From Paragemmobacter amnigenus (lineage in GTDB: Bacteria; Pseudomonadota; Alphaproteobacteria; Rhodobacterales; Rhodobacteraceae), in NCBI RefSeq assembly GCF_009908265.2, contig NZ_JAAATX020000003.1:298942-362941 (forward strand): 64,000 bases of DNA, written 5' to 3'. How positions within the stretch are numbered: position 1 is the stretch's first letter; every line of letters starts with the position of its first letter. The notes under the pieces were generated by a model. That model worked only from the letters and a program-made list of their open reading frames with translations. It had not been told where the DNA came from and did no database searches. The position numbers and the translations under genes were made by a program. Positions 34,494 through 44,668 of the stretch are shown here, piece by piece.

Positions 34494-35840
34494 TCACCCG
34501 CGCGCGAGCGTCGCCCCCAGCCCCGTCATCAGCCCCTCGAAGATCGGAAAGGACGTCAGGATGGGCGAGGCATCGTCCACCGACACATCCTTCTTCGCCG
34601 CCATCCCGCAAACAAGGAAACTCATCGCGATCCGGTGGTCCAGATGCGTCTTTGCCGTAGCCCCGCCCGGCACCCCGCCCGCCCCCAGACCGTGGACGAT
34701 CAGCGTATCCTCATCCTCCTCGACCCGCACACCGCAGGCCTCCAGCCCGCGCGCCATGGCGTCGATCCGGTCGCTTTCCTTGACCCGCAACTCCTTGACG
34801 CCGCGCATCACCGTCTTGCCCTCGGCAAAGGCCGCCACGACCGACAGGATCGGATACTCGTCGATCATGGACGGCGCTCGCTCCTCGGGCACTTCGATCC
34901 CCTTGAGATCGGGCGAAAACTTCACCCGCAGATCCGCCACCGGCTCGCCCCCCTCCTCGCGGGGGTTCATGAACTCGATCTGCGCGCCCATCTCGACCAG
35001 CGTCAGGTAAAGCCCGTTTCGCGTCAGGTTCTGGCTGACGCCGGGAACGGTGATGTCGGACCCCTCCACGATCAGCGCCGCGCAGGTCGGAAAGGCCGCG
35101 CTGGACGGATCGCGCGGCACCGCCACGGTCTGCGCCCGCAATTCCGGCCGCCCCGTCAGGGTGATGACATTCCCCTCCGCAGTCGTCTCGACCGTCAGCG
35201 CCGCGCCAAAGCCCAGCAACATCCGTTCCGAATGGTCGCGCGTCGGCTCCTTCTCGATCACCACCGTCTGGCCGGGCGCGTTCAGGCCCGCCAGCAGCAC
35301 CGCCGACTTCACCTGCGCACTGGCCACCGGCAGTGCATAGCGCACGGGCACCGGATCCGCCGCGCCCACCACCGTCATCGGCAGCCGCCCGCCCTGCCGC
35401 CCATAGGCCCGCGCCCCGAACAGCGACAGCGGATCCGTCACCCGCCCCATGGGCCGCTTGCGCAGCGACGCATCGCCCGTGAAGGTCGCGGTGATGGGCG
35501 ATGTCGCCATCGTCCCCATGATCAGCCGCACGCCCGTTCCGGAATTCCCGCAGTCGATGACATCCGCAGGCTCGCGGAACCCGCCCACGCCCACGCCATG
35601 GACCGACCATTCGCCCAGCCCGTGCCGCGTCACCTCGGCCCCGAAGGCCCGCATCGCCTTGGCCGTGTCCAGCACGTCCTGCCCTTCCAGCAGCCCCGTC
35701 ACCCGCGTCTCGCCCACGGCCATCGCCCCGAAGATCAGCGCGCGGTGGCTGATCGACTTGTCCCCCGGCACCTCGGCCACGCCCCGCAGGGGGCCGGACT
35801 TGCGGGCGGTCATGGGTTGCGCGTCACCGTGGCCGGACAT
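34494..35840 (-). CDS. aroA: 3-phosphoshikimate 1-carboxyvinyltransferase (EPSP synthase, class II)
   Basis: 448 residues. Joins shikimate-3-phosphate and PEP in aromatic amino-acid synthesis. [36 protein letters not shown] and QNLTRNG match the four class II (CP4-type) markers GDKS, SAQ-x-K, R-x-H-(S/T)-E and N-x-T-R. The PEP loop reads [10 protein letters not shown], with Gly where the Agrobacterium CP4 enzyme has Ala100. AGGGAG precedes MSGHGD by 6 nt; an ATG two codons upstream is possible. Followed by cmk. Confidence 0.93.
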   Translation of the reverse strand: MSGHGDAQPMTARKSGPLRGVAEVPGDKSISHRALIFGAMAVGETRVTGLLEGQDVLDTAKAMRAFGAEVTRHGLGEWSVHGVGVGGFREPADVIDCGNSGTGVRLIMGTMATSPITATFTGDASLRKRPMGRVTDPLSLFGARAYGRQGGRLPMTVVGAADPVPVRYALPVASAQVKSAVLLAGLNAPGQTVVIEKEPTRDHSERMLLGFGAALTVETTAEGNVITLTGRPELRAQTVAVPRDPSSAAFPTCAALIVEGSDITVPGVSQNLTRNGLYLTLVEMGAQIEFMNPREEGGEPVADLRVKFSPDLKGIEVPEERAPSMIDEYPILSVVAAFAEGKTVMRGVKELRVKESDRIDAMARGLEACGVRVEEDEDTLIVHGLGAGGVPGGATAKTHLDHRIAMSFLVCGMAAKKDVSVDDASPILTSFPIFEGLMTGLGATLARG

Positions 35841-35960
35841 CTTCATCTCCCTGTCATTCCGGCCCGCCTGATAGCGCAACCGCCCCGTCCGGTCCATGCC
35901 CACATCACGCCACGCGGAGCGCCGCTTGAAACCACAACCACGACGCGCATATCCCTGACC

Positions 35961-37016
35961 ATGAACCGCCGCCGCCTCCTCGCCCTTCTCGCCGCCGGTG
36001 CCACCGCCACCGCCACCGCAACCGGAGCTTTCGCCCTGTCGCCCCGCAACCGCTATTACTCCGGCCCGCCCGCCCACAATTTCGACGGCACGCGCTTCTT
36101 CAACCCCGGCGGCGCGGCGCCCAGGGGGTTCGGCGACCTGCTGAAATGGCAGACCGGCGGAAACCGCGCGACATGGCCCGAGGGCATCGCCATCAGACCG
36201 GTAAAACCCGCGCCCCGCGTGGACGACCTCACCATCACCATGGTCGGCCATGCCACGCTCCTGATCCAGGTGGCGGGCCTCAACCTGCTGACCGATCCCG
36301 TCTGGTCCCTGCGCGCCTCCCCCTTCTCCTTCGCGGGCCCCAGACGCGCCACCGCCCCCGGCATCCGCTTCGAACACCTGCCAAAGATCGACGCGGTCCT
36401 GCTGACGCATAACCATTACGACCACCTCGACACCGGAACGCTGCAACGCCTGCACGGCACCCACGACCCGCTGGTCATCACGCCGCTGGGCAATGACACC
36501 ATCGTCCGCGACGCCGTCCCGCAAATGCGCGTGCAGACCGGCAACTGGGGCGACACACTCGCCCTCGCCAATGCCACGGTCCATTTCGAACCCTGCCACC
36601 ACTGGTCCGCGCGGGGCACGCGCGACCGGTCCATGGCGCTCTGGTCCGCCTTCGTGATCGACACGCCCGCAGGCCGCATCCATCACATCGGCGACACGGG
36701 CTTCGACCAGGGCCGCCCCTACCGCCACCTGCCCGACAAGCACGGCCCCATCCGCGCCGCCATCCTCCCCGTAGGCGCCTATGAACCCCGCTGGTTCATG
36801 CGCGACCAGCACCAGAACCCGGCCGAGGCGGTGGAAGGCTTCCTCCTCTCCGGCGCGCGCCACGCCGTGGGCCACCACTGGGGCACCTTCCAGTTGACGG
36901 ACGAAGCCCGCGACGCCCCCCTCACCGCCCTCTCCGACGCGCTGCGGTCCAAGGGCATAGACGCCGCCCGCTTCCGCCCCCTCGCCCCCGGCGAGGCATG
37001 GGAAATCCCCGCCTAA
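35961..37016 (+). CDS. Exported MBL-fold hydrolase (NAPE-PLD / UlaG-like)
   Basis: 351 residues. N-terminal signal [20 protein letters not shown], with RR-LL like a Tat signal. Metallo-beta-lactamase fold with metal motif THNHYDHLD, later GDTGFD and HHW ligands ([10 protein letters not shown]). The pattern [20 protein letters not shown] and [11 protein letters not shown] is that of the NAPE-PLD/L-ascorbate lactonase-like group, which hydrolyses phosphodiesters. Convergent with trmB, stops overlapping by two to four bases in CTAA. No obvious ribosome site. Confidence 0.8.
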   Translation: MNRRRLLALLAAGATATATATGAFALSPRNRYYSGPPAHNFDGTRFFNPGGAAPRGFGDLLKWQTGGNRATWPEGIAIRPVKPAPRVDDLTITMVGHATLLIQVAGLNLLTDPVWSLRASPFSFAGPRRATAPGIRFEHLPKIDAVLLTHNHYDHLDTGTLQRLHGTHDPLVITPLGNDTIVRDAVPQMRVQTGNWGDTLALANATVHFEPCHHWSARGTRDRSMALWSAFVIDTPAGRIHHIGDTGFDQGRPYRHLPDKHGPIRAAILPVGAYEPRWFMRDQHQNPAEAVEGFLLSGARHAVGHHWGTFQLTDEARDAPLTALSDALRSKGIDAARFRPLAPGEAWEIPA

Positions 37017-37732
37017 CCCTTCCGCCGGAAGGTCAGGTAATGCGGCTCGCGCCCCTCGCGCAGCGCCTTCTGCTCATAGCGGGTGGAAATCCAGTCCTCC
37101 CACGCGGCCCCCGCCCCCGACTGCGACACAAGGTCAAAGCCCGCCACCGGCACCTCTTCCAGCGTCTGGCGCACGTAATCGGGAATGTCGGTCGCCACGC
37201 GGAACTCCGCCCCCGGCATCATCACCCGCGCCAGCGCCGACAGATATCCCTGCGTCACGAACCGCCGCCGGTGATGGCGCGCCTTGGGCCACGGGTCGGG
37301 ATAGTTCAGAAAGCACTTCGCCACGCACGCATCCGGCAGCACGTCGAACAGGTCGCGCACATCGCCCGGATGGATGCGCAAATTCTCCACCCCCGCCGAC
37401 CGGATCTTGCCCAGAAGCATCGCCACGCCATTCACGAAAGGCTCGCAGCCGATGATCCCGACACCGGGATAGCGCGCCGCCATATGCACCAGATGCTCGC
37501 CCCCGCCGAACCCGACCTCCAGCCACAGGGGACGCCCGCCGAACAGCGCCACGGGGTCCAGCATGGTGCGCGACGGGTTCTCCTCCACCGTCACGCCCTC
37601 CAGCCGGACCTTGCCCAGATCCTCGGCCAGATACTGCTTCTGGCTGGCGCGCAGCGTCTTGCCATGCACCCGCCCGTAGAAGTTCCGCCGCTCCGGCACG
37701 GCAGGAATCTCGTCACGCGTCGTCTCGCTCAT
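37013..37732 (-). CDS. trmB: tRNA (guanine-46-N7)-methyltransferase
   Basis: 239 residues. SAM-binding [15 protein letters not shown], Asp of GDVRDLF, the catalytic stretch [16 protein letters not shown] and the terminal segment [18 protein letters not shown] all match TrmB, which makes m7G46 in the variable loop. Start [10 protein letters not shown] at 37732 fits the family length. Confidence 0.93.
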   Translation of the reverse strand: MSETTRDEIPAVPERRNFYGRVHGKTLRASQKQYLAEDLGKVRLEGVTVEENPSRTMLDPVALFGGRPLWLEVGFGGGEHLVHMAARYPGVGIIGCEPFVNGVAMLLGKIRSAGVENLRIHPGDVRDLFDVLPDACVAKCFLNYPDPWPKARHHRRRFVTQGYLSALARVMMPGAEFRVATDIPDYVRQTLEEVPVAGFDLVSQSGAGAAWEDWISTRYEQKALREGREPHYLTFRRKG

Positions 37733-37805
37733 GGCAGGCCCCATTGGTTGCAGCGCGCGCCCTAGTCCGCCCGCGCCCCATGGTCAAGCCAAAGCCGACC
37801 CCGCC

Positions 37806-37873
37806 CTTCATCTCGGCTCAAATACTCTCAGGGGGAGTCCCCGCCCCTGCGGGGACGGGGGCAGAATGCCCCC
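37806..37873. repeat. CTTCATC...CAAAT + GGGGGC hairpin element (copy B)
   Basis: CTTCATCTCGGCTCAAAT, nearly identical to the 9404 copy, then hairpin GTCCCCGC-CCCT-GCGGGGAC (37837-37856) and GGGGGC-AGAAT-GCCCCC (37857-37873). Lies in the trmB-metK gap. Confidence 0.65.
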
Positions 37874-37955
37874 CGCGCCTTGGCCCGCGCGCCCCGCGCG
37901 GGACAAGGCTTCCGGCTTGCGGGCGGCACCGCCCGCTCCGCCAGATCAGCGCCGC

Positions 37956-37992
37956 AAAATGGAAACGGCGCGCAGGTCGCCCCCGCGCGCCG
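37956..37992 (-). terminator. Intrinsic terminator of metK
   Basis: Minus-strand stem CGGCGCGC / GCGCGCCG (37985-37992 and 37966-37973) with an 11-nt loop, followed by TTTCCATTTT, 24 nt beyond the metK stop. Confidence 0.6.
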
Positions 37993-38015
37993 CCAGACCG
38001 CCAGAAAAGGCGAAA

Positions 38016-39185
38016 TTACTTCACGGCCTTCTTCAGCGCCTCGACCAGATCGGTCCGCTCCCAGCTGAAGCCGCCATCCGCCGTCGCCTCGCGCCCGAAA
38101 TGGCCATAGGCCGAGGTGCGGGCATAGATCGGACGGTTCAGCCCCAGCTTCTCGCGGATGCCGCGCGGCGTCAGGTCCATGCATTCGGCCACCGCGCGTT
38201 CGATGGCCGAAGCCTCGACCGCGCCCGTGCCATGGGTGTCGACATAGATCGACAGGGGCTTGGCCACCCCGATCGCATAGGACACCTGCAGCGTACAGCG
38301 ATCCGCCAGCCCCGCCGCCACCACGTTCTTGGCCAGATAGCGCGCGGCATAGGCGGCCGAACGGTCCACCTTGGTCGGGTCCTTGCCCGAGAAGGCCCCG
38401 CCACCATGCGGGGCCGCGCCGCCATAGGTATCCACGATGATCTTGCGCCCCGTCAGGCCCGCATCGCCATCAGGCCCGCCGATCACGAACTTGCCCGTCG
38501 GGTTCACCCACCATTCGGTCTTGGCGGTGATCCAGCCCGCAGGCAGGATCTCGCGGATATAGGGCTCCACGATGGCGCGGATGTCGTCCGAGGTCTGCGC
38601 CTCGTCCAGATGCTGGGTCGACAGCACGATCGACGTCACCTCGACCGGCTTGCCATCCTCATAGCGCAGGGAAAGCTGCGACTTGGCATCCGGCCCCAGC
38701 GTCGGTTCCTTGCCCGACTTCCGCACTTCGGCCAGCCGCCGCAGGATCGCGTGGGAATACTGGATCGGCGCCGGCATCAGTTCCGGCGTCTCGCGGCAGG
38801 CATAGCCGAACATTATGCCCTGATCGCCCGCGCCGTCACGGTCCACGCCCTGCGCGATATGGGCCGACTGTTCATGCAGCAGGTTGTGCACGGTCAGGGT
38901 GTTCCAGTGGAACTTGTCCTGCTCGTAGCCGATATCCTTGACGCAATCGCGCACGATCCCCTCGACCCGCGCGAGCATGGCCTTGGTCTTGGCTTCGGTC
39001 GACAGACCGACTTCCCCGCCCACGACGACCGTGTTGGTCGTGGCAAAGGTTTCACAGGCAACACGGGCATTCGGCTCTTCCGACAGGAAGGCATCCAGAA
39101 CCGCATCGGAAATGCGGTCGCAAACCTTGTCGGGATGCCCCTCCGACACGGATTCGGAGGTGAAGACATAGTTCAGACGGGACAT
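38016..39185 (-). CDS. metK: S-adenosylmethionine synthetase
   Basis: 389 residues. Makes SAM from methionine and ATP. Three-domain enzyme with [29 protein letters not shown], and the glycine-rich loop [22 protein letters not shown]. Translation should be controlled by the SAM/SAH riboswitch directly upstream, whose 3' part contains the GGAG ribosome site 8 nt before the ATG. It lies downstream of lnt in the same direction. Confidence 0.96.
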   Translation of the reverse strand: MSRLNYVFTSESVSEGHPDKVCDRISDAVLDAFLSEEPNARVACETFATTNTVVVGGEVGLSTEAKTKAMLARVEGIVRDCVKDIGYEQDKFHWNTLTVHNLLHEQSAHIAQGVDRDGAGDQGIMFGYACRETPELMPAPIQYSHAILRRLAEVRKSGKEPTLGPDAKSQLSLRYEDGKPVEVTSIVLSTQHLDEAQTSDDIRAIVEPYIREILPAGWITAKTEWWVNPTGKFVIGGPDGDAGLTGRKIIVDTYGGAAPHGGGAFSGKDPTKVDRSAAYAARYLAKNVVAAGLADRCTLQVSYAIGVAKPLSIYVDTHGTGAVEASAIERAVAECMDLTPRGIREKLGLNRPIYARTSAYGHFGREATADGGFSWERTDLVEALKKAVK

Positions 39186-39190
39186 GGGAA

Positions 39191-39238
39191 GTGCTCCATT
39201 AGGGTTACCCCCGCCACGCCAGGAAGCCGTTGTGGCGG
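39191..39238 (-). ncRNA. SAM/SAH riboswitch in the metK leader
   Basis: On the minus strand the leader reads CCGCCAC + AACGGCTTCCTGGC + GTGGCGG-type stem, a spacer GGGTAACCC, then AATGGAGCAC. Stem P1 pairs 39232-39238 with 39211-39217. The loop ACAACGGCTTCCTGGC and the downstream TGGAGCA are, as far as I recall, the signature of the SAM/SAH motif of Rhodobacterales, in which the 3' strand forms a pseudoknot with the loop and hides the ribosome site (GGAG, 39194-39197). High metabolite levels would shut off MetK translation. Confidence 0.88.
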
Positions 39239-39274
39239 TTCGATGCGCTTGCCTAGACGCAGCACCCCACCCCG

Positions 39275-40765
39275 TCAAGCCGCCTTCCGCCGCCCCGCCA
39301 GAACCAGCGCCGCAGCGCCGCCGATCAGCAACAGCACCACCGGCCATTCGCCAAAGCGCGCATAGGGCGTCGCGGGCAGCGCGGCGGGAAGCTCCACGTC
39401 CAGATAACCCGTCTCGCCCAGGGGCAGGCTCTCCACCACCCGCCCCCGCGCGTCGATCAGGGCCGAAATGCCGGTATTTGCCACCCGCACGAAGGGCAGC
39501 CCCTGTTCGATCGCGCGCAACCGCGCCTGCGCCAGATGCTGGTAGGGGCCGGTCCATTCCCCGAACCACGCGTCGTTCGTGATCTGCAGGATCCAGTCCG
39601 CCCGCTCCGGCGCGTCCAGCAAATCCTGAGGAAAGACCGCCTCGTAACAGATCAGCGGCAAGACCTTGCCCAGCTTCGGCCCGAGATCGAGCACCGCAGG
39701 CCCCGCCCCCGCCGAATAACCGTTCCCCTCCTGCGCGGCAAAGGCCACCAGCCCGAACCAGCGATAGGCCAGATCGCCGAAGGGGATGTATTCGCCAAAG
39801 GGCACCAGATGGTGCTTGTCATAGCCCGCCATCACGCGTCCGTCCGGCCCGATCACGGCAAGGCTGTTCCAGAACCGCCACCCCTCCACCCGCTGCACAC
39901 CCACCGCCACGGGACTGCCGCGCCCTGCCTTGCCAATGCGCGCGCCGACCTCGGGATAGTCCTCCAGCAGATAGGGCACTGCGGTTTCCGGCCAGATCGC
40001 CAGATCGGGGCGCGACCCCGCCTCGGTCAGCGCCAGTTGCCGCTCGAAGAAGACGCGCGCCAGATCGGGGTCCCATTTCAGCCCCTGCTCCGCATTGGGC
40101 TGCACCAGTCGCAGGAACACCCCCGTCCCACCGGGCACAGGTCGCCCCTCGCGCCACAGGCCATATCCCCACGCCCCCGCCAGCAGCGCCGCGGCGACCA
40201 GCGCGGGCAGCATCCGCGCACGCGACAGCAGCGCCGCCACCCCCAGCACCAGCCCGGTCAGCGCCAAGGGCCCCGCCAAAGCCGCCACCTGCGCCACGGG
40301 CGTTCCCACCCAGACATGACCGGGCATCGCCCAGGGAAAACCGGTCAGCACATGGCCTCGCCCCAGTTCGGCACCCGCCAGCGCGACCACCAGCCCCGCC
40401 AGCGGCCAGCGCCCCCGCGCCCCCGCCCAGACCGCCGCAGCCCAGAACAGCGCCAGCCCGAAAGACAGGAACACCACCGCAAAGGGCGCCATCCAGCCAT
40501 GGGTTTCCGGCTCGACCAGAAAGGGCTCGACGATCCAGTTAAGCGCGCAGGCGAAATAGCCCGCGCCCCCGAACCAGCCCAGCCAGACGCGCCCGCGCGC
40601 TGCCGTCAGGACCAGCCGCAGCATCCCCGCCAACGCGGGCAGCGTCACCCACCACCATCCCAGCGGTGCCTGACCCAGCGACGCCACACCACCCAGCGCG
40701 AAAGCCGCCCCCGCCAGCCGCCAGCCGGGCCATTCCGCCCGAAGCGCCGCGCGCAGGGGCGTCAT
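39275..40765 (-). CDS. lnt: Apolipoprotein N-acyltransferase
   Basis: 496 residues: an N-terminal region of about six to seven membrane helices, then a periplasmic nitrilase-like domain with catalytic Glu ([10 protein letters not shown]), Lys ([13 protein letters not shown]) and Cys (ICYEAVFP), and a final helix. It adds the third acyl chain to lipoproteins such as those predicted at 17354 and 43571. ATG at 40765 overlaps the corC stop by one base; a GTG one codon earlier would give a GTGA overlap. Confidence 0.93.
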   Translation of the reverse strand: MTPLRAALRAEWPGWRLAGAAFALGGVASLGQAPLGWWWVTLPALAGMLRLVLTAARGRVWLGWFGGAGYFACALNWIVEPFLVEPETHGWMAPFAVVFLSFGLALFWAAAVWAGARGRWPLAGLVVALAGAELGRGHVLTGFPWAMPGHVWVGTPVAQVAALAGPLALTGLVLGVAALLSRARMLPALVAAALLAGAWGYGLWREGRPVPGGTGVFLRLVQPNAEQGLKWDPDLARVFFERQLALTEAGSRPDLAIWPETAVPYLLEDYPEVGARIGKAGRGSPVAVGVQRVEGWRFWNSLAVIGPDGRVMAGYDKHHLVPFGEYIPFGDLAYRWFGLVAFAAQEGNGYSAGAGPAVLDLGPKLGKVLPLICYEAVFPQDLLDAPERADWILQITNDAWFGEWTGPYQHLAQARLRAIEQGLPFVRVANTGISALIDARGRVVESLPLGETGYLDVELPAALPATPYARFGEWPVVLLLIGGAAALVLAGRRKAA

Positions 40766-41703
40766 CACGCCTCGGCCGCCTTTTCCGCCGCCGCGGTACC
40801 CGCCCCCGGCAGACGGATGCGAAGCCGCTTGATCCGGCGCGGGTCGGCATCGATCACCTCGAACTCGGCGCCGCTCTCATGCGCCACGACCTCGCCCCGC
40901 GCGGGCACGCGGCCCGTCCGCAGGAAGACGATGCCGCCGACGGTGTCGATCTCCTCGTCATCCTCGTCCTGACGCAGCCGCAAGCCGGTCGCCGCCTCGA
41001 TCTCTTCCAGCGGTGCATGGGCCATGGCGACAAAGACGCCGGGCTTCTCCTCTTTCCAGAGCGCGCCCTCCTCCTCGTCATGCTCGTCCTCGATCTCGCC
41101 GATGACCGTCTCGATCAGGTCCTCGATTGTGACCAGTCCGTCGACCCCGCCATATTCGTCGATCACCAAGGCCATATGCACCCGCTCGCGCTGCATCTTC
41201 TGCAGCAGCACGCCCACCGGCATGGACGGCGGCGCATAGAGAACCGGCCGCAGCAGCTTTTTCAACGAGAAACGGCCCGACGCCCCGAACCCGTGCTGAA
41301 GCGCAAGGTCCTTCAGCAGCACAAGACCCTGCGGATGGTCCAGCGTGCCCTTGTAGACGGGAACGCGCGAAAAACCGTGTTCGCGGAACACCTCCACAAG
41401 CTCGTCCTTGCCGATGTCCAGCGGGACCGCGACGATCTCGACCTTGGGGACGGCCACATCGTCCACCCGAAGCCGCCGCAGGTTGCCGAGTCCCGGTACC
41501 GACCCGCCCCCCGTTCCGGACGGCGCCGCACCGGCCCCCGTTCCGGCCTGCCCCGATCCTGCCTGTTGCGGCATGTCCTCGGGTGCGGGGGAAAACGCAC
41601 TTAATAACCTTTCGAAAAAGCCGCGCGTGGCTGGCTCTCCGTCACCGTCAGTCGATCCCTGCGCGCTGCGCGCCGCCTCTGACCCGTCGCTGCTACTGCC
41701 CAT
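40765..41703 (-). CDS. corC: CorC/HlyC-like CBS-domain protein
   Basis: 312 residues, no membrane domain. Low-complexity N terminus (about 1-70), two CBS domains (about 75-200, with [25 protein letters not shown] at the end of the second) and a C-terminal CorC_HlyC transporter-associated domain ([22 protein letters not shown]). Usually regulates Mg2+/Co2+ efflux. Conserved neighbour of ybeY and lnt. Confidence 0.9.
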   Translation of the reverse strand: MGSSSDGSEAARSAQGSTDGDGEPATRGFFERLLSAFSPAPEDMPQQAGSGQAGTGAGAAPSGTGGGSVPGLGNLRRLRVDDVAVPKVEIVAVPLDIGKDELVEVFREHGFSRVPVYKGTLDHPQGLVLLKDLALQHGFGASGRFSLKKLLRPVLYAPPSMPVGVLLQKMQRERVHMALVIDEYGGVDGLVTIEDLIETVIGEIEDEHDEEEGALWKEEKPGVFVAMAHAPLEEIEAATGLRLRQDEDDEEIDTVGGIVFLRTGRVPARGEVVAHESGAEFEVIDADPRRIKRLRIRLPGAGTAAAEKAAEA

Positions 41704-41727
41704 TGGTCCTTCTTCCAAAGCGCCCCG

Positions 41728-42243
41728 TCACGCGGGTGCATCCGAATATGGGTCCGGAAGGCCCAGCGATGCAAGTATCCGCACCTCCAGCCCCTCCATC
41801 ACCGCCGCATCCGCATCCTCGACATGGTCATATCCAAGGCAATGCAACAGACCGTGCACGACCAGATGCGTCACATGATCCGCCATCGGCTTTCCCGCCG
41901 CCTCGGCCTCGCGGGCGCAGGTCTCGTAGGCGATGGCAATGTCGCCCAGCTCGCAGGGCTCGTCCGCGTCACCCGCCTCGGGCGCTTCGGGCAATCCACC
42001 GATCTGATCGGCCGCGCGCTCTTCCGACGGCCATGACAGCACGTTGGTGGGTTGCGGCTTGCCGCGGAAATCCGCGTTCAACTCGGCGATGCGTGCATCG
42101 TCACAGCCCATCAGCACGACGGAAAACCCGTCGCGCCCAAGCCCGAGCGTCCCCAGCGCGGCATCACAGGCCCGCTCGGCCAGCGGCTCCAGCCCGAAAG
42201 CGTCCCAGCGCGCGTCTTCGATCACGATATCAACGATGCTCAT
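41728..42243 (-). CDS. ybeY: Endoribonuclease YbeY (16S rRNA maturation)
   Basis: 171 residues with the zinc motif HLVVHGLLHCLGYDH (H-x3-H-x5-H) near the C terminus and NVLSWPSEE earlier. YbeY processes the 16S rRNA 3' end and takes part in ribosome quality control. An acidic insert (GLPEAPEAGDADEPCELGD) precedes the active site. Between phoH and corC. Confidence 0.93.
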   Translation of the reverse strand: MSIVDIVIEDARWDAFGLEPLAERACDAALGTLGLGRDGFSVVLMGCDDARIAELNADFRGKPQPTNVLSWPSEERAADQIGGLPEAPEAGDADEPCELGDIAIAYETCAREAEAAGKPMADHVTHLVVHGLLHCLGYDHVEDADAAVMEGLEVRILASLGLPDPYSDAPA

Positions 42244-42349
42244 GGCCCGCCCATAGCCCAGTCCGCGGAAAACCGCAAACCACCCGCCGGACAAGGCCGT
42301 AACCGGTGGCGGGGCGCGGCGCATGGCATGCGCCCCGCGCTCCGTCCGG

Positions 42350-43369
42350 TCAGGCCTGCGGCGTCTCGTCCGCCTCGTAGGCCTCGATGATCCGCGCGAC
42401 CAGCGGGTGGCGCACCACGTCCTTGGCCGTGAAGTAGTTGAAGGTCACGCCCTTCACCCCCTTCAGGATCCGCTCGGCATCCTGCAACCCGCTGGGAACC
42501 CCGCGCGGCAGGTCGATCTGGGTGCGGTCGCCGGTGATGACCATCCGGCTGCCCTCGCCCAGTCGGGTCAGAAACATCTTCATCTGCATGGTCGTGGCAT
42601 TCTGCGCCTCGTCCAGCACGATGAAGGCGTTGGACAGCGTCCGCCCGCGCATGAAGGCCAGCGGCGCGATCTCGATCCGCTTTTCCTCCATCAGCTTCTG
42701 CACCTGCTTTTGCGGCAGGAAATCGTTCAGCGCGTCGTAAAGCGGCTGCATGTAGGGATCGACCTTCTCCTTCATGTCGCCGGGCAGGAAGCCGAGCCTT
42801 TCGCCCGCCTCCACCGCGGGGCGCGACAGGATGATCTTCTCCACCGCGCCCGAGATGAACATCGTCACCCCCACCGCCACCGCCAGATAGGTCTTGCCCG
42901 TACCCGCAGGCCCGATGCCGAAGCCCAGTTCGTTCTGGAACAGGTTGGCGACATAGGCCTTCTGCGCCTCGGTCCGCGGCTCGATCGGCTTCTTGCGGGT
43001 CCGCAGTTCGATCCCGCCTGCCGAGAACATCTCGATCTGCTCGCCTTCGGCCATGGGGCGGTCAGGCATGGGGCGCCCCATCCGCATCGCGCCGTCGATA
43101 TCGCCCGCCTGCACGCCGCGACCCGATTCCAGCCGCGCGTAAAGCGACCGCAGCACCCCTGCCGCCTGTTCGCGCGCACCCTTCTCGCCGATCACCGCCA
43201 GACGGTTGCCCCGTCTCAGGATATGGACCCCGATCTGGTGCTCGATCTGCGCCAGATTGCGGTCGAACTCGCCGCACAGGTCGATCAGCAAACGGTTGTC
43301 CGGAAATTCGAGCAGCGTTTCCACAACGTCCTCGGAACGGGTCGGGGGGGTCAGCGCGCTGATGCCCAA
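42350..43369 (-). CDS. phoH: PhoH-like ATPase (YbeZ)
   Basis: 339 residues. N-terminal KH-like region, then P-loop ATPase domain with GPAGTGKTYLAVAVG, Walker B IVLDEAQNAT and TGDRTQIDLPRGV. Works with YbeY in RNA metabolism. The start is TTG at 43369: AAGGAG lies 6 nt upstream and no ATG is available at the conserved N terminus. Confidence 0.92.
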   Translation of the reverse strand: MGISALTPPTRSEDVVETLLEFPDNRLLIDLCGEFDRNLAQIEHQIGVHILRRGNRLAVIGEKGAREQAAGVLRSLYARLESGRGVQAGDIDGAMRMGRPMPDRPMAEGEQIEMFSAGGIELRTRKKPIEPRTEAQKAYVANLFQNELGFGIGPAGTGKTYLAVAVGVTMFISGAVEKIILSRPAVEAGERLGFLPGDMKEKVDPYMQPLYDALNDFLPQKQVQKLMEEKRIEIAPLAFMRGRTLSNAFIVLDEAQNATTMQMKMFLTRLGEGSRMVITGDRTQIDLPRGVPSGLQDAERILKGVKGVTFNYFTAKDVVRHPLVARIIEAYEADETPQA

Positions 43370-43570
43370 AGGGCTCTCCTTCTACAAGGGCTTCGCCAAT
43401 ATGTTGATGATGTGCCTCGTCTGGCCACAAGGCAAGCACCATTCACCACCTTTACGCCACTCTGCCCATCCTTTGTGCATTCCGCATGACAGGGGCCGCA
43501 AATGACAAGGGGGCCGCCTCCACAAGAAGGCAACCCCCCGATCGGTTCCACGCCTCGGTCTGTCCGCGGA

Positions 43571-43918
43571 TCAGCGCTTCGGCACCCAGTCGCCAAGGGC
43601 GGCGGACTCGGTCTCGTAGGCGCCGATGACCGTTCCAGGCGGATAGCGGTTGTTGCAGATGGGCAGACCCGAGACAGGGTCGAAGCGGGGGCTGGAATAG
43701 CCCTCGATCCCGTCATCGATCAACCAGTTCTGGCAGCCGTCCGGATCATAGGCAATCGCCGCCTCGCCGTTCTTCAGCGTGCCGCGGTCGAGGAAGCCGC
43801 GGTCCTGTCCCGTCGCGATCACGCTGTCCGGTCCACCATAGGGTGTGATACCGCAGGCCGAAAGTCCAAGCCCCATCATCACGATCAGCCCGCTCAGGGG
43901 CGCAGTCTTACCAACCAT
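43571..43918 (-). CDS. Small lipoprotein sharing a Cys module with the adjacent OmpA-like protein
   Basis: 115 residues with lipobox LSAC (residues about 18-21). The mature protein contains DPDGCQNWLIDDGIEGY-SSPRFDPVSGLPIC, which aligns with DRDGCMHWWADGGVEGY-MVPRRDPHTGKPVC in the neighbouring OmpA-like protein; two Cys, the DGC, W, EGY, PR-DP and G-P-C positions are shared. A disulfide between the two Cys is plausible. The ATG at 43918 is one choice; a GTG at 43927 would overlap the upstream stop. Function unknown; likely outer-membrane or periplasmic partner of the OmpA-like protein. Confidence 0.75.
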   Translation of the reverse strand: MVGKTAPLSGLIVMMGLGLSACGITPYGGPDSVIATGQDRGFLDRGTLKNGEAAIAYDPDGCQNWLIDDGIEGYSSPRFDPVSGLPICNNRYPPGTVIGAYETESAALGDWVPKR

Positions 43919-43923
43919 CACAC

Positions 43924-44478
43924 TCACCAATTGTAGCAGACGACTTCGACACGGCGGTTCTGCGCCATGCCCTCGGCGGTCGCGTTGCTGGCACGCGGCT
44001 GCCGTTCGCCATAACCGATCTGACGCTCCACTGGCGCGCCGACAGAGCGCGCCACATCCGCCACCGCCGCCGCCCGCCGGTCGGACAGCCGCATGTTGTA
44101 CTCATCCGACGCGCGGCTGTCGGTATGCCCGTAGATGGCATAGCCGAAGGCCCCCGCCTGCTGGAAGAATTGCTGCAGATAGGCGCGGCCGGACGCCGTA
44201 AGCGTCGCGCTGTCCGTTGCGAACAGCGTGTCCGTGTTCTGCACCATGCACAGTTCTTTTTTCAGACAGACGGGCTTACCGGTATGCGGATCGCGCCGCG
44301 GGACCATATAGCCCTCGACGCCGCCATCGGCCCACCAGTGCATGCAGCCGTCGCGATCGACCCAGGCCCCCCACTCGATCCGTCCGGTCACTTCCTGGGC
44401 CATCACAGATGTCGGCGCGCCCACGGCCAACGCCAGACAAATCGCGCTCAAAAGCGCGCGCAGCGAGTATCGAAACAA
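43924..44478 (-). CDS. OmpA-family peptidoglycan-binding protein with N-terminal Cys module
   Basis: 184 residues: signal peptide (about 1-28, ending SVMAQ), a 40-residue module with DRDGC...PVC shared with the next gene, and an OmpA-like C-terminal domain (FATDSATLTASGRAYLQQF, YGHTDSRASDEYNMRLSDRRAAAV, NRRVEV) that binds meso-DAP peptidoglycan. Start TTG at 44478 supported by GAGGAGGG 7 nt upstream. Followed immediately by the lipoprotein gene; both lie between phoH and miaB. Confidence 0.85.
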   Translation of the reverse strand: MFRYSLRALLSAICLALAVGAPTSVMAQEVTGRIEWGAWVDRDGCMHWWADGGVEGYMVPRRDPHTGKPVCLKKELCMVQNTDTLFATDSATLTASGRAYLQQFFQQAGAFGYAIYGHTDSRASDEYNMRLSDRRAAAVADVARSVGAPVERQIGYGERQPRASNATAEGMAQNRRVEVVCYNW

Positions 44479-44668
44479 GCCGAAGCCCTCCTCGTTACAC
44501 AGATCACCAACAACAGATACTCATGGGCAGGATTGGCCCCGCCTTTCGGATAAGGCAAGCGGAATCAACGATTCACCAGTTTTGACGCAGGGTACCACCC
44601 CCCGTTTCGCGCAACACTTGCGGGGGCCTCTCCGTCACTGTCGCCACAGGCGAAACGGCGGCGGCGAA

